DNA of 6,200 nucleotides from Promethearchaeota archaeon (GTDB taxonomy: Archaea; Asgardarchaeota; Lokiarchaeia; Sigyniarchaeales; SOKP01), in assembly GCA_019058135.1 (NCBI GenBank), contig JAHLWE010000081.1, forward strand, positions 1-6,200, in the 5' to 3' direction. Both the position numbers and the translations under genes were made by a program. Position 1 is the stretch's first letter, and every line of letters begins with the position of its first letter. A model generated the notes under the pieces. It ran no database searches and was not told the DNA's origin. It saw only the letters and a program-made list of their open reading frames with translations. Below, one piece after another: positions 1 through 4,886 of the stretch.

Positions 1-1
1 C

Positions 2-748
2 TTCATGAGAGTAGCTATTAAAAATCATATTAATGGTAAAGAAAATCCTTTTGCACAAATGCAAAGAAGCATTAAAGATCTAATGGAAAGATAAATTGCA
101 AAAATAAAAGGAGCTGGAGGAGAAGTTCCTGATTCGAAGGATGAATTTGATTATTTAAGAAGTCCTTCTAACCCTCCGATTGCGTGGCCTCTTCATTTAT
201 TTGATTGTTCTTTAGTAACAGATGGTGCCGCTTGTCTCTTTTTGGCATCTGAAGATGTGGCTAGGAAATTTACGGATACTCCAATTTGGATTACTGGGAC
301 TGGTCAAGGAAGTGCTGCAATAGCAATGCATGATCGAACAACATTAACAGCATTAGAAGCGACTGTTGAAGCTTCAAGGCAAGCCTATCAAATGTCTGGC
401 AGAGGTCCAAAAGATATGCAGATTGCTGAAGTCCATGATTGTTTTACAATTGCTGAGATTTGCGCAATGGAAGATTTAGGCTTTTATGAGAAAGGGAAAG
501 CTGTTGAAGCTATAAAAAATAAAGACACTTATAGGGATGGTGCTAAACCTATAAATACTTCCGGGGGTTTAAAAAGTAAAGGGCATCCTGTAGGAGCAAC
601 AGGCGCTGCACAAGCTGTAGAAATATTTAAACAAATGAGAGGTATAGCAGAACGCGATAGACAAGTAAAATTTGATGTAGAAATTGCAATGACACATAAT
701 TTGGGAGGCTCAGGAGGAACTTGTGTTGTTCAAATCTATGAAAAATAA
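2..748 (+). pseudogene. SCP2-type thiolase (acetyl-CoA acetyltransferase family), C-terminal part, interrupted by an in-frame TAA
   Basis: Thiolases condense or cleave acyl-CoA thioesters; in archaea this cytosolic type makes acetoacetyl-CoA for the mevalonate pathway. The frame is open from the left edge, so the N-terminal third with the nucleophilic Cys is outside the window. Seen here are a KNHxNGxxNPFAQ block (20-58), an FDCSLVTDGAA block (200-232), the active-site HDCFT (434-448), GHPVGATG (581-604) and a terminal HNLGGSGG (695-718), all in one frame and typical of SCP2-type thiolases. A TAA at 92-94 breaks this frame; family-like sequence resumes at once in the same frame, so one base substitution explains it, not a frameshift. 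The longest piece with its own possible start begins at TTG 242, but that lies inside the conserved core and is unlikely to be a real start. The DUF35 gene follows after 14 bases. I am sure of the family; whether the stop is real or a sequencing error is open. Confidence 0.85.
92..94 (+). other. In-frame TAA nonsense codon inside the thiolase frame
   Basis: The codons before it read IKDLMER and those after it IAKIKGAGGEVP, both in the thiolase frame. AAA, CAA or GAA would each become TAA by one change. TAA ends the intact genes nearby (RNase III-like, first transporter, UroD family), so reassignment of TAA as a sense codon is unlikely. Confidence 0.85.
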
Positions 749-749
749 A

Positions 750-756
750 AGGGGGT
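750..756 (+). promoter_or_regulatory. Shine-Dalgarno site of the DUF35 gene
   Basis: AGGGGGT lies directly after the thiolase stop and six bases before ATG 763. It is one of only two convincing SD sites in the window. It supports translation of the DUF35 protein from a transcript shared with the thiolase. Confidence 0.6.
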
Positions 757-762
757 AATAAA

Positions 763-1182
763 ATGAATGAAAATGAAATAACGATCAATAATTATTTAAA
801 ATATCTTTCAGAAGGAAAATTAATGGGTTCTAAATGTAAAACTTGTGGTCATGTTGACGTACCCGCAAGGAAATTATGCAGTAAATGCATAAAACCTGAA
901 ACTGAATGGATAGAAATGTCAGGAAAAGGAAAAATAGCCGCGTTTACAAGCATTAATGTAGGAACACCATATTTTGTGAAAAAAGGATATGATAGAAAAA
1001 AGCCCTATGTTTTTAGCATTATTAAACTAGATGAAGGACCCATGATCTCCGCACAATTAGTCGGTGTTGATGAATCTCATCCAGAAACCATTAAAGTTGA
1101 AATGCCTGTAAAAGTAAAATTTCTTAAAGTAGAAGTAGAAGGGCTTCCTGAAAAAGTTGATTTAGGATTTGAACCTGCATGA
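763..1182 (+). CDS. DUF35 zinc-ribbon/OB-fold acyl-CoA-binding protein, thiolase partner
   Basis: This 139-residue protein has the layout of the archaeal DUF35 family. An N-terminal helix is followed by a rubredoxin-like zinc ribbon with ligands C25, C28, C39 and C42 (CKTCG and CSKC). An OB-fold then covers about residues 50-135, including GKGKIAAFTSINVGTP and the later strand EMPVKVKFLKVEVEG. Length is normal for the family. In archaea, DUF35 proteins bridge thiolase and HMG-CoA synthase, so that acetoacetyl-CoA passes between them through a shared CoA-binding site. The immediate thiolase upstream and the SD at 750-756 support this partnership and a shared operon. HMG-CoA synthase is not in view, so a different thiolase-linked acyl-CoA pathway remains possible. 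It acts in the cytosol. All four zinc ligands are present and the frame is intact, which contrasts with the broken thiolase. ATG 763 is chosen because of the SD and because the family N-terminus starts there. Confidence 0.9.
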   Translation: MNENEITINNYLKYLSEGKLMGSKCKTCGHVDVPARKLCSKCIKPETEWIEMSGKGKIAAFTSINVGTPYFVKKGYDRKKPYVFSIIKLDEGPMISAQLVGVDESHPETIKVEMPVKVKFLKVEVEGLPEKVDLGFEPA

Positions 1183-1198
1183 AATCTTACAAAACCAA

Positions 1199-1212
1199 AA
1201 ATATATTTAAAA
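1199..1212 (+). promoter_or_regulatory. Candidate archaeal TATA box upstream of the RNase III-like gene
   Basis: AAATATATTTAAAA follows a purine-rich ACCAAAA that could serve as a BRE. It sits about 40 bases before TTG 1249, which would allow initiation about 25 bases downstream and a short leader. The surrounding DNA is so A+T-rich that chance matches are common, so the evidence is weak. Confidence 0.35.
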
Positions 1213-1218
1213 TTATAA

Positions 1219-1237
1219 TTTTCTTTCTATTTTTATT
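1219..1237 (+). terminator. Possible T-rich terminator after the thiolase-DUF35 unit
   Basis: A pyrimidine-rich stretch (TTTTCTTTCTATTTTTATT) begins 36 bases after the DUF35 stop. Archaeal transcription often ends at T-runs without a hairpin. It overlaps the region where the next gene's transcript would start, so assignment is uncertain. Confidence 0.3.
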
Positions 1238-1248
1238 ACCTGATTAAT

Positions 1249-1935
1249 TTGAAACTAAAATCGAACTTATCCAGAGTTTTTCAAGAGCTTTCAGAAATAT
1301 TTGATATTATAAAAGAGGATTGTTTAAATTTTTCCGATAAAACTAGCAAAAAATCAAAAAAACTAAATAGATGGTTCGATATGCTCAATAATTTTTTATT
1401 GAAACATGAAAATATCCAATTAAATCTGAAACCTTCACTGGAAAAACAATTTTCTTTTAAATTTAAAAATCCTAATTTGATTACGTTAGCTCTATTTAGA
1501 CCAAGTACTAAAAATATCTTCACTGAATTAAATATTTATTTTCAAGAAGAACATCCTAATTTTCTTAATATTGAAAGATTGGAGTATATGTCAAATCTTG
1601 GTGATATTGCGGAAGGTTTAGCTCTCCTAGGAGATTCTGCTTTAGATTTAGCAGTAACACATTCTCTTTGGAAAAAAGGAATAACAGATAAAGGAACAAT
1701 AACTACAGAGAAAGCACAAATGGTTCAGAATTTAAATCTTGCAAAATATTGTGATGATTTAGATTTATATCATAATAGGATTCATATGGAATTAAATGTA
1801 AATAATACCAAACCAGAAACAATTAATCATATAAAAGCAACTTTAGTAGAAGCAATAATAGGAATAATTTATTTGGAGAAAGAGGTGCAAGGAGTAATTA
1901 ATTTTCTAAAAAAAATAAAAGAAAACCAAGTTTAA
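1249..1935 (+). CDS. Stand-alone RNase III-domain protein
   Basis: The 228-residue protein has a helical, lysine-rich N-terminus (about 1-60) followed by an RNase III-like domain (about 65-220). E122 and D129 in EGLALLGDSALDL match the ERLEFLGD signature (E38 and D45 of the E. coli enzyme). Residues 158-174 (MVQNLNLAKYCDDLDLY) match the 'LVNxxxLAxxAxxLGL' helix. TLVEAIIGIIYLE (198-210) matches the second catalytic helix, with E201 as the metal-binding E117. T198 stands where D114 is expected and A125 replaces E41. There is no C-terminal double-stranded-RNA-binding domain, so it is not a standard bacterial RNase III. It may be a divergent archaeal nuclease for structured RNA or an RNA-binding relative; its substrate is unknown. 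TTG 1249 is the likely start: no ATG lies nearer the upstream in-frame stop at 1216 and there is no SD. It has no clear functional tie to its neighbours. Confidence 0.72.
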   Translation: MKLKSNLSRVFQELSEIFDIIKEDCLNFSDKTSKKSKKLNRWFDMLNNFLLKHENIQLNLKPSLEKQFSFKFKNPNLITLALFRPSTKNIFTELNIYFQEEHPNFLNIERLEYMSNLGDIAEGLALLGDSALDLAVTHSLWKKGITDKGTITTEKAQMVQNLNLAKYCDDLDLYHNRIHMELNVNNTKPETINHIKATLVEAIIGIIYLEKEVQGVINFLKKIKENQV

Positions 1936-1966
1936 ATAAATTATAAAATTTTACCCATGGATTGCG

Positions 1967-1987
1967 TATTTTTCTCTCTTTTTCTCA
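1967..1987 (+). terminator. Possible T-rich terminator after the RNase III-like gene
   Basis: A run of T with interspersed C (GTATTTTTCTCTCTTTTTCTC) lies about 32 bases after the stop codon and well before the next start. It resembles archaeal T-run terminators. No stem-loop precedes it. Confidence 0.4.
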
Positions 1988-2020
1988 TGTAATTTTCCAA
2001 TATCTTTTCTTAGTTCAAAT

Positions 2021-2032
2021 AATAAAGATTTA
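2021..2032 (+). promoter_or_regulatory. AATAAAGATTTA motif upstream of the first transporter
   Basis: The same 12 bases occur at 4865-4876 upstream of the paralogous transporter, and 11 bases of it nearly so at 4836-4846 (AATAAAGATTA). It starts 62 bases before ATG 2083. It could be a shared promoter or operator element, or a chance A+T-rich match. Confidence 0.3.
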
Positions 2033-2055
2033 TTAGGAAAAAAAAGAATTATTAT

Positions 2056-2075
2056 CAACTTAAAAAAAAAAGTTG
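2056..2075 (+). promoter_or_regulatory. Inverted repeat CAACTT-A8-AAGTTG just before the first transporter start
   Basis: Perfect 6-bp arms (2056-2061 and 2070-2075) flank eight A residues, ending seven bases before ATG 2083. The gene has no SD, so the repeat occupies the place of a ribosome-binding site. As DNA it could be a regulator site; as RNA it would form a weak hairpin over the initiation region. Confidence 0.4.
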
Positions 2076-2082
2076 AATTTTT

Positions 2083-3492
2083 ATGAGCGCATCAGAAAAT
2101 GATATAAAGAAACCAAAATTTTCATATAAACGCGGACTTTCCTATAGTATCGGTCAAATGTCAGATATTACGTCATACCAAACGTTTACATTTTTGATAT
2201 TTACTTTTTACTATGCTGTTGTTGGAGTTAGCGTAATTTTAATAATGATTGGATTTATAATATGGGCCTTATGGAATAGCTTTAACGATTTTCTTATAGG
2301 ATATTTATCAGACAAAACACATACAAAATGGGGAAGGAGGTACCCTTATATAATGTTTTCAATAATTCCTTTAGCATTCATAATGTTTTTTCTATTTACA
2401 CCTCTATTTCCCGTAGGTATAGAAAACCAAATCCCAAACTTTGTATATTTTCTAATAATAATAATCATCTTTGAACTTTTTTTTACAATGTATGACTTGA
2501 ATTATACTGCACTTTTTCCTGAACTATTTATAACGCTCGATGAAAGAACAAAAGCTAACAATTTAAGACAGGCATTTGCGATTATTGGATTAATTATGGC
2601 TTTTGTTTTGCCTGGATTGTTTATTACTGATTATTCTGACCCTCAATCCCTTGGAGAATATCAGTTATTTGGAATAATTATTGCGGTAATTGTTATCATC
2701 CCGGGACTCATCTTTCTTAAAATAACTCCTAGAGAAAAAGCTGAATTTAAAGAGGATTATAAAAAAACGCCAAGATTCGTTGATTCCCTTAAAACTTGTG
2801 TTAAAAGTAAAAGTTTTATGTGGTATATTCCTGCAGAAGTTGCAAACTGGTTTGTATACGGTATATTACCTGCTATTGTTCCACTATATGGAAAATTCGT
2901 CTTAGGAATTACGGATACATTAATTTTATCTTTGTTACTAGGAATTTCATTCATCTCTGCAGCTATTTTTATGACAATATTATGGAAACCAGTTGTTCAA
3001 AAGATTGGACCAAGAAAGTCTTGGTTAATATCAATGTCAATATGGATAGCAACGCTTATACCTCTATTGTTTATTGGGGATATGATCCCAGGAATAATTG
3101 TATTTTTTCTAATGGGTATTGGCTTATCTGGCTCGCTATATATAATTGATATCATTATTTCTGATATCGTTGATGAAGATGAGATTAATACCGGAATACG
3201 TAGAGAAGGAGCATACTACGGAGCAAATATGTTCCTAATGCACTTATCAACAGTTTTAGTATTCTTAGTAATTGGACCTGTTTTTATTCTTTCTAATTGG
3301 GAAATGTTCGATCCATTAAATGTAACCCCGGAGATCATTTTTGCACTTAGAAGTTTAATGGCTATCTTTCCTTCAATTGCTTTATTAATTGCTCTTCTTG
3401 TTATATATAAATATCCTTTAGATGATGAACGGTTAAAACAAGTTAAGCAACAACGTGAAAAATTACACGAAGAAAAGAAATCAAAAATATAA
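2083..3492 (+). CDS. GPH-family (MelB-like) MFS transporter, copy 1
   Basis: A 469-residue membrane protein with 12 predicted helices in two sets of six and a charged cytosolic tail (about 444-469). The LSDKTHTKWGRR loop (75-86) and DIVDEDEINTGIRREGAYYG (361-380) are hallmarks of the glycoside-pentoside-hexuronide:cation symporters. It probably imports a sugar, glycoside or similar solute with Na+ or H+ across the cell membrane; the substrate cannot be read from sequence. Hand alignment to MelB puts D28 at D19, N65 at D55, D69 at D59, D138 at D124, T142 at W128 and H387 at K377. One cation-site Asp is thus Asn and the sugar-stacking Trp is Thr, so coupling or substrate may differ from MelB. 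F70 replaces the usual Pro of NDP. ATG 2083 is the first possible start, since an in-frame TGA lies at 2074. There is no SD. A paralogue lies beyond the UroD-family gene. Confidence 0.9.
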   Translation: MSASENDIKKPKFSYKRGLSYSIGQMSDITSYQTFTFLIFTFYYAVVGVSVILIMIGFIIWALWNSFNDFLIGYLSDKTHTKWGRRYPYIMFSIIPLAFIMFFLFTPLFPVGIENQIPNFVYFLIIIIIFELFFTMYDLNYTALFPELFITLDERTKANNLRQAFAIIGLIMAFVLPGLFITDYSDPQSLGEYQLFGIIIAVIVIIPGLIFLKITPREKAEFKEDYKKTPRFVDSLKTCVKSKSFMWYIPAEVANWFVYGILPAIVPLYGKFVLGITDTLILSLLLGISFISAAIFMTILWKPVVQKIGPRKSWLISMSIWIATLIPLLFIGDMIPGIIVFFLMGIGLSGSLYIIDIIISDIVDEDEINTGIRREGAYYGANMFLMHLSTVLVFLVIGPVFILSNWEMFDPLNVTPEIIFALRSLMAIFPSIALLIALLVIYKYPLDDERLKQVKQQREKLHEEKKSKI

Positions 3493-3537
3493 TAACTTTC
3501 ATTATTTTTATTTTTTTTATTTTATTATTAAGTTATT
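3491..3537 (+). terminator. T-rich terminator with 8-bp inverted repeat after the first transporter
   Basis: AATAACTT (3491-3498) and AAGTTATT (3530-3537) are perfect inverted arms around a 31-base T-rich core with runs of five and eight T. The element starts in the stop codon of the transporter. The T-run orientation suits + strand termination and would keep transcription from running into the converging UroD-family gene. No comparable T-run for the - strand transcript lies in this gap; the nearest is inside the end of the transporter gene (about 3463-3488). Confidence 0.6.
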
Positions 3538-3552
3538 TCAAAGGTAAATTTT

Positions 3553-4719
3553 TTAAATCGGATATTTACCGTATTTTCGCACCGTCTCTTGCATTGCAAG
3601 AAAATTCTCTAATTTAATTGCTGGATTAATACTATGACCAGAACTCAAAATAAATCCTCCACCAGGAGCAATCTCTTCAACTAATTTTCTAACATAATTG
3701 CGGATATATTCCGGATCTTTATTTGCAAGATCCATCGGACTTACATTTCCAATGAAAGAAATTTTATCTCCATATTTTTGATTTAATTTGAAAATATCAT
3801 ATTCAGGATTAGCCGTTGTGGGCTCAAGAGGATGAACTGCATCTACGCCGCATTTAATGATATCCTCAAAAATTTGATAAACATCTCCGCAACTATGTAA
3901 AATTAATTTTAACCCACCTTTATGAGCCGTTTTACAAATCTGTTCTAACCAAGGAAGTACAAATTTTCGATAATTTCTAGGGCTCATTAATAATCCCGCT
4001 TTATATCCATAATCATCACCAACTAAAATTGAGCCTGTTTCGCCCCATTCAATAATCCGTTTTACCATTTCAACAGCAAATTTTCCTCTATCATCAAATA
4101 CTTTTTTTATTTGTTTTTGCCTTGCTAATAATCTACTAAAATTCTCCAACCCAAATCCTTGCCATGTGGGCTCCATCATTCCAAAGATACTTGGAATAAA
4201 ATAAACTTTTTTCTCATATTTCTTTTCCATTTCTTTGGCCATTTTAAAAACTGTTTCTCTGACTGGGTTATCAGGATTTAAAGGTGGAAATGATTCATAA
4301 TCCTCAAAATTTTTTAAAGTACCTCCTATATAATAAAGAATATCCATGTTATCGGAAGGATTTTTTTTAATATGTAAGAGTCTGCCAGTTTCATCAATAA
4401 ATCCATTTTTCTCATAATAAAGGGGATAATATCCTAACCATAATGAACCAAGGTCTAATCCGATTTTTTTATAAAGTTCCATCGCTGGTTTTACAGCAAC
4501 TCCTGGTTTTGAAAATTTATTACTGAATTTTGTTAAAAGATTTTTATTTCCAAGCAATAAATAGTATATTCTCTTGAGTAATTTCCCTGTTCCTTGAAAT
4601 CCATATTTAACGTCAAAATAAGAACATATTTTCAGATTATCTATTGATATCTCAAAAGTTGGAACACGATCTGGCTCCTCATGGTTTATTGCCTTTAGAA
4701 CTCTCTCTTGAGCATTCAT
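3553..4719 (-). CDS. Uroporphyrinogen decarboxylase-family protein, MtaA/CmuA-like methyltransferase type
   Basis: The 388-residue protein starts with MNAQERVLKAINHEEPDRVP, the usual N-terminus of UroD-family methyltransferase-like proteins, which fixes the start although no SD is present. It forms a TIM-barrel enzyme of the cytosol. The Arg-rich RQAGRY motif of true uroporphyrinogen decarboxylase is absent, so a heme-pathway role is unlikely. LHSCGDV (274-280) supplies H275 and C277, matching the HxC zinc site of MtaA, MtbA and CmuA. The third ligand of those enzymes lies in a PGCG-type segment; here the matching segment is SSGHSINP (359-366), with H362 in place of Cys. Members move methyl groups between methylated substrates, corrinoid proteins and thiols. 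GDDYG (234-238) and HPLEP (296-300) are further family blocks. It is transcribed toward the first transporter and away from the second. No corrinoid protein is in view. A decarboxylase or lyase activity cannot be excluded. Confidence 0.85.
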   Translation of the reverse strand: MNAQERVLKAINHEEPDRVPTFEISIDNLKICSYFDVKYGFQGTGKLLKRIYYLLLGNKNLLTKFSNKFSKPGVAVKPAMELYKKIGLDLGSLWLGYYPLYYEKNGFIDETGRLLHIKKNPSDNMDILYYIGGTLKNFEDYESFPPLNPDNPVRETVFKMAKEMEKKYEKKVYFIPSIFGMMEPTWQGFGLENFSRLLARQKQIKKVFDDRGKFAVEMVKRIIEWGETGSILVGDDYGYKAGLLMSPRNYRKFVLPWLEQICKTAHKGGLKLILHSCGDVYQIFEDIIKCGVDAVHPLEPTTANPEYDIFKLNQKYGDKISFIGNVSPMDLANKDPEYIRNYVRKLVEEIAPGGGFILSSGHSINPAIKLENFLAMQETVRKYGKYPI

Positions 4720-4772
4720 ATTAATCTTATAAACAGCTATAATTATTTAATTTTTTATTAAAAAATCTAATA

Positions 4773-4842
4773 CTTTATTGAGATAATAAATCGATTTTAA
4801 TATCATTATTTTGTAAATATTTATTTTATTTAGTCAATAAAG
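4773..4842. repeat. 9-bp inverted repeat, possible paired operator
   Basis: The arms CTTTATTGA (4773-4781) and TCAATAAAG (4834-4842) are exact reverse complements with 52 bases between them. Their placement, one toward each divergent gene, would suit a regulator that controls both. The arms are A+T-rich, which raises the chance of coincidence. Confidence 0.4.
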
Positions 4843-4875
4843 ATTATTATAGAGTTTATTCTAAAATAAAGATTT

Positions 4876-4880
4876 AAGGA
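4876..4880 (+). promoter_or_regulatory. Shine-Dalgarno site of the second transporter
   Basis: AAGGA ends six bases before ATG 4887, a normal spacing. It decides the start and differs from the first transporter, which has no SD. Confidence 0.55.
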
Positions 4881-4886
4881 TTTATT

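Larger units (their letters stand above)
4720..4886. promoter_or_regulatory. Divergent promoter region between the UroD-family gene and the second transporter
   Basis: This 167-base A+T-rich gap must hold both promoters. It contains a 9-bp perfect inverted repeat, CTTTATTGA (4773-4781) and TCAATAAAG (4834-4842), spaced by 52 bases. A 7-bp palindrome, ATTTTTT-ATT-AAAAAAT, lies at 4750-4766 near the UroD side. Copies of AATAAAGATT lie at 4836 and 4865. AAATATTTATTTTA (4816-4829) is a possible TATA box for the transporter. No small gene was seen. Confidence 0.55.

Noticed and set aside
92..94. Stop codon recoding (selenocysteine, pyrrolysine or a changed genetic code)
   Set aside because: The codon is TAA, not TGA or TAG, and several intact genes in the window end with TAA.
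1281..1523. 80-codon open frame on the - strand
   Set aside because: It lies wholly inside the RNase III-like gene, shows no family-like motif and has no start signals; it is an antisense shadow.
2334..2341. Perfect internal Shine-Dalgarno-like AAGGAGGT inside the first transporter
   Set aside because: It encodes part of the conserved WGRR motif, the second transporter uses different codons there, and no separate gene starts downstream.
2757..2954. 65-codon open frame on the - strand
   Set aside because: It is antisense to conserved transporter sequence that is confirmed by the paralogue, and has no recognisable domain.
2820..3149. 109-codon open frame on the + strand
   Set aside because: It is out of frame within the first transporter, whose frame is supported end to end by its paralogue.
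3553..4719. True uroporphyrinogen decarboxylase (HemE)
   Set aside because: The conserved arginine-rich N-terminal motif of HemE is missing, and the HxC metal motif points to the methyltransferase-like branch.
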